Shown here: piece after piece, positions 38,767 to 47,706 of the stretch
How positions within the stretch are numbered: position 1 is the first letter of the stretch
How the letters are laid out: the number at the start of each line of letters is the position of its first letter
From: a virus
Virus record (IMG/VR): IMGVR_UViG_3300037575_000021
Coordinates: 31,314-95,313 of that record
Strand: one strand, 5' to 3'
Length of the DNA: 64,000 bases
The notes under the pieces: model-generated
What the model was told of the DNA's origin: nothing
Databases searched by the model: none
What the model saw: the letters and a program-made list of their open reading frames with translations, nothing else
Made by a program: the position numbers and the translations under genes

Positions 38767-39000
38767 TCATCGATACACTCGTACATAGGTGACAGCCTGA
38801 GTAGAACCATCTTTATAAACTCTAAACTCACAGTCCAAGACCTTACCTTCCCAAATCTGAAAGACATACTCTTGAACTGGGCCATCAATTAAACCACCTG
38901 TTACTTGTGCTGTTTTAGATCTTTCCTTTACACGCTTCTCAAGTTCGGTGTGGAAAGCACTGATTTGCTCGTTTTCTTCGGTTGTAAACACACTAATCAT
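38767..39000 (-). CDS. Small protein of unknown function
   Basis: ATG 39000 behind GGAGGGT gives 77 residues with a helical first half and strand-rich end. It overlaps the upstream gene. No family recognised. Confidence 0.68.
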   Translation of the reverse strand: MISVFTTEENEQISAFHTELEKRVKERSKTAQVTGGLIDGPVQEYVFQIWEGKVLDCEFRVYKDGSTQAVTYVRVYR

Positions 39001-39247
39001 TCTCACCCTCCTTTAAGCGGGACGCTGTTGGTGTATAGTCAATAAGTTCCTTAGGTAGTTGATGCCACTGGTTATCCTGCATGAACTTAGCTATCTCAGT
39101 ACGAGCCTTGTTAAAGTCCTCTTCATGGAACAACTCGTTAGTTGAGTTATCCTCACGTTTGATGTACGTGTTGAAGAAGAACTGCCCTAGTCGCTGGCCT
39201 GCTCCTACTTGATAATAGCGGTGTACAACTTCATCGATCAACGGCAT
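38993..39247 (-). CDS. Small protein of unknown function
   Basis: The 84-residue helical protein has an ATG behind AGGAGG. A GGTGGT/ACCACA hairpin lies just before this ribosome binding site and might regulate it. No family recognised. Confidence 0.68.
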   Translation of the reverse strand: MPLIDEVVHRYYQVGAGQRLGQFFFNTYIKREDNSTNELFHEEDFNKARTEIAKFMQDNQWHQLPKELIDYTPTASRLKEGEND

Positions 39248-39336
39248 ATTTCCTCCTGTGGTTTTTTACCACCAAACAACATTTTAGTTACTTAAGGGCT
39301 ATACCTTAAGGTTTGTTTAAATTTAAGTTGGTATTT

Positions 39337-39365
39337 AGTTTAGTAGATACCAACCCTTATGTCAA
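39337..39365 (-). promoter_or_regulatory. Leftward promoter
   Basis: TTGACA and TAAACT lie 17 bp apart, driving the 39247-33244 gene set. Confidence 0.65.
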
Positions 39366-39447
39366 CACTTAAATGATTAAGCTTATTGATTGCTAAAATG
39401 TGAACTTAAAGCTCCTTTAACAATCAGCAAAACCATAGAGTTATTAC

Positions 39448-39476
39448 TTTATAGCATACTTTTCTTAACTTGTCAA
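39448..39476 (-). promoter_or_regulatory. Second leftward promoter
   Basis: TTGACA and TATAAA lie 17 bp apart; the -35 box overlaps the end of the gene at 39465. Only about 200 bp of noncoding leader separates it from the next gene. Confidence 0.65.
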
Positions 39477-39695
39477 TACTCTTTGTCGTAAATCGTCAAG
39501 AACTTCATTCAATACAGCGTACTGGGAGCCCTGTAAGGACTTAATAATAGAGATCCCAGACTCAGCGTGCTTCATATCAACTGTCCACATAGTAGTAGAC
39601 ACCCCACTGGTTGAATTAAGAGGTGAGATGCTATACTCAACCTCCCCTAGTCCATCTACTGTCATGATAGCTGAGGCATTCATCACGTTTGTCAT
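39465..39695 (-). CDS. Small protein of unknown function
   Basis: The 76-residue protein is soluble and strand-rich. Start: ATG behind GGAG, overlapping the YqeY stop by four bases. No family recognised. Confidence 0.68.
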   Translation of the reverse strand: MTNVMNASAIMTVDGLGEVEYSISPLNSTSGVSTTMWTVDMKHAESGISIIKSLQGSQYAVLNEVLDDLRQRVLTS

Positions 39696-40096
39696 TTAAT
39701 TTTCTCCTTGATTATCATTTGCGCCATCTTCATATCGACACGATCACCGTGGTTTTTCTTAAGGTAACCCATTACAGGCCCCATCCCTTTTGATAAATCC
39801 TGACCATCAATGATGTTTTCTAACTCACTGATGGTGTAGGTTTTAGGTAAGTACAGCTTGAGGATAGCTAATTCCTTAGACTCATCTAAGCTTAGACCAC
39901 CCTTAGCATTAGCTGTATCCTCTAGACCTTTAATGAATTTCTTCACAAGAGCTACAGTTGAGTAGTTCTTAGCCTGTTTACTCTTGAGGATGTTATCAGC
40001 CTCACCCACTAACGTAGTAAGAAGTGTAGCCTTAACGCTGTCCTTCTCACGACGTGCAACCATACGGTCTTTCTTAATCTGCTCTAATAGCTCCAT
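39692..40096 (-). CDS. YqeY family protein
   Basis: The 134-residue protein matches YqeY (GatB/YqeY): LLEQIKKDRMVARREKD at the start, LYLPKTYTISELENII and SKGMGPVMGYLKK-HGDRVDMKMAQMIIKEK at the end. This domain forms the tail of the GatB tRNA amidotransferase subunit and binds tRNA-like substrates; standalone YqeY is uncharacterised. Length is nearly standard. Start: ATG with GAGG. Confidence 0.85.
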   Translation of the reverse strand: MELLEQIKKDRMVARREKDSVKATLLTTLVGEADNILKSKQAKNYSTVALVKKFIKGLEDTANAKGGLSLDESKELAILKLYLPKTYTISELENIIDGQDLSKGMGPVMGYLKKNHGDRVDMKMAQMIIKEKIK

Positions 40097-40147
40097 TTAT
40101 TTACCTCGCTTTTCTGTTTTGATCATTAACTCCTAAAAGTTATAGCC

Positions 40148-40176
40148 AGAATACATACAAATTATTTTAAAGTCAA
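40148..40176 (-). promoter_or_regulatory. Leftward promoter of the yqeY operon
   Basis: TTGACT and TATTCT lie 17 bp apart, back to back with the rightward promoter at 40180. Confidence 0.6.
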
Positions 40177-40179
40177 CAC

Positions 40180-40208
40180 TTGACGGGAGATTATTTTGTG
40201 TGTATAGT
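40180..40208 (+). promoter_or_regulatory. Rightward promoter of the replication block
   Basis: TTGACG and TATAGT lie 17 bp apart with GTGTG before the -10 box. The start codon follows 44 bp later. Confidence 0.65.
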
Positions 40209-40251
40209 ACTTCCATCTTAATCGGAAACCATCTAGAGGAGTGTAAGTAGT

Positions 40252-40917
40252 ATGTATATTTATGATATGACAGCGGATAAGTTCTTTATCAATTGTATAA
40301 CAACCTCATCGAGGGATATTAAGCTTAACTCTCACGGGAAGATCTCCCACTATAAAGCGGCTGAGCTTAAACAAGTGCCACCACCACCAAGGGTACTTGA
40401 ACACCTCTCTTCCCTTAGTTCCTTTGAAGAGTTCCAACCTTTTCGTAAAGTCGCTGGATGTATAGATGAAGGCTTCAAGGTGTGGAGTCAATGGTTCATT
40501 GACAGTCTACGGTTAACAAAAAGCACTGAGCCTGAGTGTGAACGAATTAAAGAATGGTGTGATGCCATCGATATGATTGAGGACATCCTACTTAATACAC
40601 CGGACAAAGGTGTACAGTTTAAGATGGATGACGTAGAGGCCTTTAATGCTAGCCTTAGTGGTGAGAAAGCTTGGAATGATCCTTATGATCCTGTTCGCCA
40701 ACAAACCGTTCTCGATGTAACTTGGCATGAAACCCCCGTCGAGGTTAATAATGAGGTTCGAGATCTCTGGGGTGATAGGGAACTAGGTAATGACAACTAC
40801 ATCGCCAAGGTGACAGTTGATGAAGAACTATTCGAGGATTACCCATACATCTGCATGTATTTACTGTCAAAAGGTATTGACAAAGGTACGGATGTTTGGG
40901 TACACTTCTGGTGGTAA
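40252..40917 (+). CDS. Protein of unknown function
   Basis: The 221-residue acidic protein (MYIYDMTADKFFIN...) is mostly helical, with no recognised motif. It heads the rightward replication block; an AGGAG lies upstream. Confidence 0.7.
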   Translation: MYIYDMTADKFFINCITTSSRDIKLNSHGKISHYKAAELKQVPPPPRVLEHLSSLSSFEEFQPFRKVAGCIDEGFKVWSQWFIDSLRLTKSTEPECERIKEWCDAIDMIEDILLNTPDKGVQFKMDDVEAFNASLSGEKAWNDPYDPVRQQTVLDVTWHETPVEVNNEVRDLWGDRELGNDNYIAKVTVDEELFEDYPYICMYLLSKGIDKGTDVWVHFWW

Positions 40918-40961
40918 TTATGAACAGTATTCAAGATCAATGGAAAGAGGAGGTTAGCTCT

Positions 40962-41309
40962 ATGAAAATCACAGTTGGCTTAATAGCCTTAATCGTATTC
41001 ACCGTCTTCGCTGATGACTCTAATGCATTCGGCCTACGGGAGATGGAATTACAGGACTACGCTAATTATCTTGAGCAACCCCTCGTGTGCTCAGGTATTA
41101 GTCAAATGGATGAAGATGTAGCCAAGCTATCTAAAGAGATCAACAATGATCTTAAGATGAGGGCCAAGAAAGTAAAAGATAATACCACACCTGTTGAGTA
41201 CCAGTACGTCATTCGCACAGTGCGTGGTAAGGCCTATAACCGCCTACGTTACTTCTATGAAGATGACCTAGGTAAGTGTAAAGCAATGTACACAGAAACT
41301 TTCATTTAA
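40962..41309 (+). CDS. Secreted protein of unknown function
   Basis: ATG 40962 is chosen because it has GAGGAGG and begins a proper signal peptide (MKITVGLIALIVFTVFADDSN); an earlier in-frame ATG at 40920 would hide it. The mature protein of about 95 residues is helical with two cysteines. Function unknown. Confidence 0.7.
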   Translation: MKITVGLIALIVFTVFADDSNAFGLREMELQDYANYLEQPLVCSGISQMDEDVAKLSKEINNDLKMRAKKVKDNTTPVEYQYVIRTVRGKAYNRLRYFYEDDLGKCKAMYTETFI

Positions 41310-41312
41310 CAC

Positions 41313-41342
41313 TTGACTTTTGTATTGAAGTGTGCATATAAT
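41313..41342 (+). promoter_or_regulatory. Promoter
   Basis: TTGACT and TATAAT lie 18 bp apart, with the shared CACTTGAC... AAGTGTG framing. It drives genes from 41373 on into the helicase. Confidence 0.75.
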
Positions 41343-41372
41343 AATGAGAACCTTGATGTTAAAGGAGGTGTT

Positions 41373-41564
41373 ATGAGCGGTATGAGCGGTATGGGTGAAT
41401 GGGATGCAGTGGAATCATTCGTTATGGACTGTGTGAATGATCCATCTATCCTATCAGAAGAAAACATGGTGGAGATGCCTAAAGATATTGAAACCAAAGA
41501 ACAATTCGATGAGTGGATTGAACATGTAGATTCAGAACTTGAGGAGACTAGAGGATTTGAATGA
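41373..41564 (+). CDS. Small acidic protein
   Basis: ATG 41373 behind AAAGGAGGT gives 63 residues with a repeated MSGMSGMG start and an acidic helical body. Overlaps the next gene. Function unknown. Confidence 0.68.
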   Translation: MSGMSGMGEWDAVESFVMDCVNDPSILSEENMVEMPKDIETKEQFDEWIEHVDSELEETRGFE

Positions 41565-41782
41565 CTGATGCAGATGAACAGGATTACATCTGCATTGAAG
41601 CTGAACAAGATACTGAGGTATGGTTGGAGACTGAGTGGGATTACCTAGATGAAATAGGAATCGCAATTCTAAATCCGTCTGGCCATTCAACAGCGTCCTT
41701 GACAAGGCAACAATTAGATGTTCTAATCGAAAGGCTCACTGAGTTGAGCAAGAAGAAGAACCCAAAACTAGTGTTACATTAG
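41561..41782 (+). CDS. Small acidic protein of unknown function
   Basis: The 73-residue protein starts at an ATGA overlap with the previous gene and ends 9 bp before the helicase exon. No family recognised. Confidence 0.68.
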   Translation: MTDADEQDYICIEAEQDTEVWLETEWDYLDEIGIAILNPSGHSTASLTRQQLDVLIERLTELSKKKNPKLVLH

Positions 41783-41791
41783 GAGTCAGCA

Positions 41792-42685
41792 TTGGGCTAT
41801 GTAAAAGAAGAGTACCAGAAAAAGGTTAAACCAGTGACTCCTAGAGAGACACTAGAAGAGGTTTTAACCTACCCAATCAAAGGTTTCGCTGACCGTGGTA
41901 TAACAACCAAAACAGCACAACACTTCGGAGTACGTACTAAACTAAGTAGTGCAGATGGAGTGACACCAATAGCTATCTATTTCCCATACACGGAAATACA
42001 AGAAGATGGCTCAAGAAAAACAGTAGGCTTTAAGAAAAGAGACCTCACTAAAAATAAGAAAGATCGTGGGTATTTCACCACCATAGGTAATGTGGCCAAG
42101 GAATCTGTGGACTTATTCGGTACAGATTGTGGTAACACAACAGGTGGTAAAAAGATCATGATAACGGAGGGAGAATTTGATTCCATGATTGTGTATCAAG
42201 TTCTCAAAGAGAAGTATTCTAAATCCAACCCAACGGTAGTATCTATCGGGTTTGGTACGGCTAATGCTGTTGGACATCTAGGTCAGAAGCATGTACAGAA
42301 GTTCTTACGTAAATTCAAAGAGACAATCGTAGGGTTTGATAACGATTGTGCTACACCTGAGGAACGTAAGAAGGGAATCATGAAAGGTCAGGAAGCAACC
42401 CACGCTGTGTATGGCTTAATGCCAGACATTATGGTGGCACACTTACCTGAGAACCAAGACCCATGCGATATGTTCAAACGTGAAGGTTCAGAGCAGTTGT
42501 ACTGGGCATTCATGTCACCTAAGAAGTTTACACCTGAAGGTTTCATTCAGTTTAGTGATATCCGTGAGAAGTCAATAGAGTTGCCAACTATTGGGCGACC
42601 TTGGCCATGGCCCACTATGACGAAGAAAACCCTAGGTAGGCGTGAAGGTGAGGGGTATTACATCGGTGCTGGTGTTAAGATGGGT
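41792..42685 (+). CDS. TOPRIM-helicase (primase-helicase type), exon 1
   Basis: Exon 1 (298 codons, TTG start behind AGGAG) encodes a TOPRIM domain: ITEGEFDSM (about residue 126) and VGFDND (about residue 189), then the beginning of a DnaB-type helicase ending in GAGVKMG, the first half of the Walker A motif. No N-terminal zinc finger is seen, as in Twinkle-like rather than T7 gp4 proteins. Exon 2 at 43396 begins with KST, so splicing of the intron at 42686-43395 restores GAGVKMGKST and a 590-residue protein. Unspliced mRNA stops at the first intron codon. Confidence 0.92.
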
Positions 42686-43395
42686 TGACTTTGGCCCATG
42701 TAAAAGGTATTGAATTCAGGGGACACCTAGAACAGGCAATCCTGAGCGAAATTTAGATTAGTAGGAGGCGGTGTGAGACCCATCCAAATAGAAAACTGTG
42801 AGCACTATTCTGTAACTGAGTGCGGTAAAGTCAAAAATACAAACACAGGAAGACAGCTTAAGTACGATCTTTCTAGTGGAGGGTATAGAAGGGTGACCCT
42901 GTGGTCATCTGACCAAAGACGTATAAGAATAGCGGTTCATAGGTTAGTAGCTATGACCTATCTGTGCAACCCTGATGGGAAGCCCATGGTTAATCACAAA
43001 GATGGCGATAAGCTTAACAACCATAAAAACAACCTTGAGTGGGTTACCTGTAAAGAGAACACTACCCATGCCTTTAAAGAGGGATTACGGAAAGGCCCTA
43101 ATCGGCTGCCTGATAATGTTGTGATTGGTGTTAAGAAGGATAGAGAGGCGGGTATATTGACAGCCTCCCAAATTCGCCAAAAGTATGGGCTATCTAGAAG
43201 CCGGTACAGTGATATAAATAGGTACTATAAAGATCTAATCTGAAGACGTGCAACGACTATCCCGGAAGGGAGTACACCCAAGCGGGTGGAAGCGGTACCC
43301 ACCGAAAGGTGATGATATAGTCTGATCTGCATGGGGACATGCAGCAGTTCATAAGAGAACGGCTCAGGAATTAGCGACCCTGAGTGAACATAATG
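42686..43395 (+). mobile_element. Group I intron in the helicase Walker A motif
   Basis: The 710-nt element has the expected ends: last exon base U and last intron base G. Exon ATGGGT pairs with internal guide GCCCAT (42695-42699 region) including the U-G wobble at the splice site. Core elements seen are GGCAATCCTGAGC (42735-42747, Q-type), ACGACTATCC (near 43254) and GATGATATAGTC (near 43311, S-type), which pair as P7. It carries an HNH gene between guide and core. Confidence 0.9.
42773..43243 (+). CDS. HNH homing endonuclease with NUMOD domains
   Basis: The 156-residue protein starts at GTG behind AGGAGG. It has an N-terminal NUMOD4-like segment (YSVTECGKVKN), the HNH core VHRLVAMTYL...VNHKDGDKLNN...NLEWVT (residues 56-92) and a C-terminal NUMOD1-like helix (GILTASQIRQKYGLSR). 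It probably cleaves intronless helicase alleles, moving the intron. Confidence 0.92.
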   Translation: MRPIQIENCEHYSVTECGKVKNTNTGRQLKYDLSSGGYRRVTLWSSDQRRIRIAVHRLVAMTYLCNPDGKPMVNHKDGDKLNNHKNNLEWVTCKENTTHAFKEGLRKGPNRLPDNVVIGVKKDREAGILTASQIRQKYGLSRSRYSDINRYYKDLI

Positions 43396-44274
43396 AAAAG
43401 CACATTCCTCGATCAGTTGTGTGAGTTCATTATCACCAATGAAAGGGACGTAGATGGCAACCCACAGAAGGTAGCACTCTTCAAGTTTGAGGAGCAGCCT
43501 GATGAGACCCTGAAGAAGTTAGCTGGTAAGTTCTATCGTAAGGATTTCTCTAACCCTGAAAAGATATTGTTTATCGATCAAGAGGGTAACGAGGTAGATA
43601 TTTGGGGCAACCCTATACTGGATAGCTCTACGTTCTACACTCAAGGTGATCTGATGCAGGCAGTGGATGATGTAGGCCCTAACGTTATCCTATATAACAA
43701 CTATGGTCGATGCCACTGGGATGAACTGAAAGGTGCTATCCGACATGCTGTACTGGTTGAGAAGGTGAAGGATATCTTTATTGATCCTATCACACGATTG
43801 ACTGCAGGGATGAATGCCTCAGAGGCCAACACTGAACTAGAGACCTTCTCGGATGAGATCAGTAAGATGGCTAAGGACTTAGGGTTCACCTTCTACTGCT
43901 TCTGTCACTTGAAGGCTCCAGAGAAAGGGGCACCACATGAGCAGGGCGGGAAGGTTTTCTCCAGTCAGTTCCGTGGATCCCGAGCTATGATGCAGAGCTG
44001 TTACTACACTTGCGGTATCGAGGGCAACAAAGACCCAGAGCTACCAGTCAAGGAGCAGAACACTCGCTACCTGAGCATACTGGATGACCGTAAACACGGT
44101 AGAACCTGTAAGTTCCCAGTCTTCTACGATGAGGATACTGGCAGCTTCCTAGAGCCTCCTGAGGGCTTCCTAGAGAGCGATTGCCAAACACTGGCCCAAT
44201 TCTATAGCGGAGGGTCAAGTATCCATCATGAGGAATTTGAGGAGCATACAGCACCATTTCAACCAGATTTCTAA
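43396..44274 (+). CDS. Helicase, exon 2
   Basis: Exon 2 (292 residues after splicing) begins with KSTFLDQLCEFIIT, the second half of Walker A, and continues with the RecA/DnaB-type helicase core: FIDPITRL (Walker B type), FYCFCHLK and a SSQFRGSRAMMQS arginine-containing segment. A free ATG (43384) just before the exon is in the intron and is unlikely to be used on its own. The DNA polymerase gene follows. Confidence 0.92.
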   Translation, partial: KSTFLDQLCEFIITNERDVDGNPQKVALFKFEEQPDETLKKLAGKFYRKDFSNPEKILFIDQEGNEVDIWGNPILDSSTFYTQGDLMQAVDDVGPNVILYNNYGRCHWDELKGAIRHAVLVEKVKDIFIDPITRLTAGMNASEANTELETFSDEISKMAKDLGFTFYCFCHLKAPEKGAPHEQGGKVFSSQFRGSRAMMQSCYYTCGIEGNKDPELPVKEQNTRYLSILDDRKHGRTCKFPVFYDEDTGSFLEPPEGFLESDCQTLAQFYSGGSSIHHEEFEEHTAPFQPDF

Positions 44275-44283
44275 GAGGAGTAG

Positions 44284-46827
44284 ATGATGGATGGTTATTG
44301 GGTACTAGATACCGAGGGTGATGACCTATTAGACGGTATTACTAAGTTCCATTGTATTGTTTTTAAACGGTACAAGAAGGATGAATGGGTTATCTTATTA
44401 GATCCTAACCATCCTGAATACAAGGAAGCTCTCCTGTTCATTGAGAACAGTGATATCAAGGCCAGAGTATTACCTCTGGATCACCTTGATGATTTCCTAA
44501 GCTGGTCTGATGTTAAGTCTGTAGCGTGTCACAACCTACATGGCTATGATGTGCCAGCCTTTAAGAAGCTTAAACTGGTTGAGGATTTCGATATGTGCCC
44601 TCAGTCAATCAATGGTCACGAGATTAAGATGATCGATACACTGTCAGTTAGTCGTGCGTTGTGGCCTGATAGACCTCTACCGAGGAATTGTCCTACTCAT
44701 GTTCTCAATCCGGTGACGGGTAAGAAGGATATGGTAGGCCCACACGGCTTGATGGCATGGGGTTACCGAGTGGCCAACATGAAACCTACAGTTCATGACT
44801 GGAGGGATCAACCATTGGTGACTTACCTTGATCGTTGTATTGAGGACGTTAAGATCAATGACCTAACACTGACAGCTCTGTTCAATGAAGCAGGTAAAGC
44901 TGCTAAGGGGGGTAGTTGGTCTGAAGCACTTAAGTTGAACAATAAATGTGACTGGCTGATGGAGAAGCAGTTCCGTGACGGTATCTTATTCGATCAAGAG
45001 TTCGCTGTAGAACTTCGTGATCGTATCGATCAGATGATGGAGGATATCGAGAGGGAGATTGAGCCAAGGCTACCACCAAGGGAAATGCCTAAAAGTCAAC
45101 GCCCTAACTTCCCAGCTAATCCTTTCAAGGGTGATGGGACTATCAGTGCTGATGGCTGGAAGTGGCTTAAGCGTCTTGGTTATGAGGTGGATGATGAAGC
45201 TCTTAATTTCAAGCCACCACCTAAGACAGCTTTCAAGAACAACGGGGATCTATCAGCTAATGGTCGTAAATACTGCATCAATAATGGTGTTGTTGATGAC
45301 GAGAAGATGCCTGACTTTATCCGTGAATGTTTGAAGAAGGGTGTAGAATTTAAACCACTACCTGATGATGAGATGGAGAAAGCACGTAAGGATCTACAGA
45401 ATAAGGTAGAGCCTAGCTGGTTAGTACCGATGAAGATTGCTAACCAAAAGGATATCAAGGAGTACTTGGTTGAACACGAAGGATGGAGGCCTACTATTTG
45501 GGGCACAAAAGATTCTACTCGTGATGCATTCAAGAAAGAATATCCTAAAGAAGTTCAGATGCAAAAGCTAAGAGACTACATACAGGAAGTTAGAAACTCT
45601 GTGTACATGGATCAGATTGCAGATGAGATGGATATCAACTTCTGCGATGATATCGAGGATCGTATTGTCGATAAGCTTAAGCGTCAGGCTAGATATCTAG
45701 TCACAACCCCTAAGTTTAAAGATGAGAAGGGTGACCTGTGCCCATCCATTGAGCTGTTGGATGGTGAGTTGGCCAAGGCAATCGTTAAGTGGCTATCACT
45801 TCGTAACCGTAGGTCTGTTATTCAGACTAAGGATGAGAAGAAAGATACAGGTTGGTTGAACAACCCACGTCTAGCAGTTGATGGTCGTATTGGTCAGGGC
45901 TTCGGTGGTGTGACAAACACAAACCGTTATAAGCACAGGGAGATCGTTAACCTTCCAAAGGCAGACCCATCAGTCTTGCTTGGCCATGAGATGCGTAGTT
46001 GCTTCATAGCACCAAAGGGTTACAAGATCCTAGGTTACGATGGATCTAACCTTGAGCAGTTCGTAGCAGCTAGTTATGCCTTTAAGTATGACAATGGTGA
46101 CTATGCTCGTAAACTTGGTTGGGGATTAGCCGAGGGTGAAGAACCTATCGATGCCCACACCGAGAACGCTAAGGCGTACTCACGAGCAGCTGGTAGGGAG
46201 GTGACACGTTCATCAGGTAAGAACATTACTTATGCTGTTCTCTACGGAGCACAGGCTAAGAAGATTGCCAAGATGTTAGGTATCTCCCGTAGGAATGCAC
46301 AGAAAGTAATTGATGCGTTCTGGGACTCGAACATGGGCCTTAAGAAGTTAAGGGATAACTTAGAGACGTACTGGACTTCAACAGATAAGCGATACATCCG
46401 TGGTATTGATGGTCGTAAGATCTACACCCGTAGTAAGCACAGCTTGGTTAATGCACTCTTCCAGAGTTGCGGTAGTTTAATCATGATGTTGTCTGGGTGC
46501 TTTATGTATGACATGTTAGCAAGACGTGGACTACTTAAAGACGGTAAGGTTATTCGTCTGGCCTTCGTGCACGATGAATACCAGTATCAGGTTCATGAGT
46601 CTTTGATCGAGACCAAGGTGTTTGATACCAAAGAGGAGGCTAAAGCTTATAGCGATGGTCGCCTATGGTCAAACCCAACAGAAGTAAACGGTAAGTGGGA
46701 GAAATATTATTGTATTGTTGGTGAGCTGGGAGATAAGAGTCTTCAGATGGCTGGCAAACACTATGATATGGCCCTCCCATTTAATGCAGCCTACGATGTA
46801 GGTAATAATTTAGCAGAAACTCACTAA
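44284..46827 (+). CDS. DNA polymerase, family A (T7 type) with 3'-5' exonuclease
   Basis: The 847-residue protein opens with the exonuclease motif VLDTEGD and later conserved Asp residues (HNLHGYDVPAF, DVKIND). Polymerase motifs are LGYDGSNLEQF (motif A), RSSGKNITYAVLYGAQ (motif B) and FVHDEYQYQV (motif C). It is the replicative polymerase. T7 polymerase needs thioredoxin for processivity; whether the host's binds here is not visible. Start at 44284 or the next ATG, behind GAGGAG. Confidence 0.95.
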   Translation: MMDGYWVLDTEGDDLLDGITKFHCIVFKRYKKDEWVILLDPNHPEYKEALLFIENSDIKARVLPLDHLDDFLSWSDVKSVACHNLHGYDVPAFKKLKLVEDFDMCPQSINGHEIKMIDTLSVSRALWPDRPLPRNCPTHVLNPVTGKKDMVGPHGLMAWGYRVANMKPTVHDWRDQPLVTYLDRCIEDVKINDLTLTALFNEAGKAAKGGSWSEALKLNNKCDWLMEKQFRDGILFDQEFAVELRDRIDQMMEDIEREIEPRLPPREMPKSQRPNFPANPFKGDGTISADGWKWLKRLGYEVDDEALNFKPPPKTAFKNNGDLSANGRKYCINNGVVDDEKMPDFIRECLKKGVEFKPLPDDEMEKARKDLQNKVEPSWLVPMKIANQKDIKEYLVEHEGWRPTIWGTKDSTRDAFKKEYPKEVQMQKLRDYIQEVRNSVYMDQIADEMDINFCDDIEDRIVDKLKRQARYLVTTPKFKDEKGDLCPSIELLDGELAKAIVKWLSLRNRRSVIQTKDEKKDTGWLNNPRLAVDGRIGQGFGGVTNTNRYKHREIVNLPKADPSVLLGHEMRSCFIAPKGYKILGYDGSNLEQFVAASYAFKYDNGDYARKLGWGLAEGEEPIDAHTENAKAYSRAAGREVTRSSGKNITYAVLYGAQAKKIAKMLGISRRNAQKVIDAFWDSNMGLKKLRDNLETYWTSTDKRYIRGIDGRKIYTRSKHSLVNALFQSCGSLIMMLSGCFMYDMLARRGLLKDGKVIRLAFVHDEYQYQVHESLIETKVFDTKEEAKAYSDGRLWSNPTEVNGKWEKYYCIVGELGDKSLQMAGKHYDMALPFNAAYDVGNNLAETH

Positions 46828-46833
46828 AAACAC

Positions 46834-46861
46834 TTGACTTTCATACGAAAGTGTGTATAAT
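46834..46861 (+). promoter_or_regulatory. Promoter of the SSB gene
   Basis: TTGACT and TATAAT lie 16 bp apart. The spacer includes ACTTTC/GAAAGT inverted repeats, and GTGTG precedes the -10 box. Confidence 0.8.
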
Positions 46862-46869
46862 AGGTGGGC

Positions 46870-46922
46870 TTAATTGACAGAAGTTATGGAGGGAAAGCCT
46901 CCCTCTATATCAATTATAACAT
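46870..46922 (+). promoter_or_regulatory. Structured 5' leader of the SSB mRNA
   Basis: AATTGA and TCAATT bracket an inner hairpin GGAGG/CCTCC with a GAAAG loop. A folded leader before an SSB gene could be a self-binding translational operator, as known for T4 gene 32. Confidence 0.45.
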
Positions 46923-46944
46923 AACCAAAGAGGAAAGTAAACTA

Positions 46945-47667
46945 ATGAGCAAGAATTTTGAATACAATGCAGCGGAAGGTAAAGAACGTGCTAACGGTAA
47001 GATCAAGAACGGTGTGTTCGCTTACTGCAAACTCCACTACGCTGATTTCAAATACGAAAGCAAGACCGAGAAGGAATACGGTGTAGACTTTATCGTTGAT
47101 AAAGCAACTGCTAAAGCCTTCAAGAAGAAGTTCCCTAAGAACAAGGTTCGTGAAGTAGATACTCCAGATTTCGAAGGCATCTACAAGATTCCTGCTCCAT
47201 TCCCAGAACAGGATGAGCAGTTCGTTCTTAAGCTACGTGCTCGTGCACAGCTGGCTCGTGACAACGCAGATGCTGGTCTTAAAGCTGGCGACATGGTTCC
47301 ATACAGCTGGAGCAACCGTCCTAAAGCTTATGAGATGGAAGATGGTAAGGTTCGTGACATCACCATGGATGAGAACAAGATCCCAGCCAATGGCTCTAAG
47401 GGTCACCTATCCTACACTGTTCTTGAGAACACTTACGGTTCTTTCATTCAGTTAGGTAACATCCTGATCACTGATCTGATCCCTTACGCTCCTAAAGCTA
47501 AGGCAACATCGAACGAGTGGGGTGAAATCATCCAAGATGAAACCACTACTGAGTTTGATAACGCACCAGAAGCTCCACAGGAGTCTGAAATACAAGAGGA
47601 AGCTGATGACGTTCCTTTTGAGGCTGATGTAGCTGAAGATCAAGATGGTGAAGATCCTTTCGCTTAA
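46945..47667 (+). CDS. Single-stranded DNA-binding protein
   Basis: ATG 46945 behind AGAGGAAAG is preferred to an earlier in-frame start in the leader. The 240-residue protein resembles T7 gp2.5: an OB-fold region (residues about 18-185), then a long acidic C-terminal tail ending DGEDPFA, with the terminal aromatic residue used to contact replisome partners. Position between polymerase and exonuclease fits. Confidence 0.85.
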   Translation: MSKNFEYNAAEGKERANGKIKNGVFAYCKLHYADFKYESKTEKEYGVDFIVDKATAKAFKKKFPKNKVREVDTPDFEGIYKIPAPFPEQDEQFVLKLRARAQLARDNADAGLKAGDMVPYSWSNRPKAYEMEDGKVRDITMDENKIPANGSKGHLSYTVLENTYGSFIQLGNILITDLIPYAPKAKATSNEWGEIIQDETTTEFDNAPEAPQESEIQEEADDVPFEADVAEDQDGEDPFA

Positions 47668-47674
47668 TTGATAG

Positions 47675-47690
47675 AGCCCCTTCGGGGGCT
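47675..47690 (+). terminator. Hairpin after SSB
   Basis: AGCCCC/GGGGCT stem with TTCG loop, but only TTAC follows, so partial termination or mRNA protection is likely. Confidence 0.55.
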
Positions 47691-47706
47691 TACACGAGGA
47701 GGTAAG

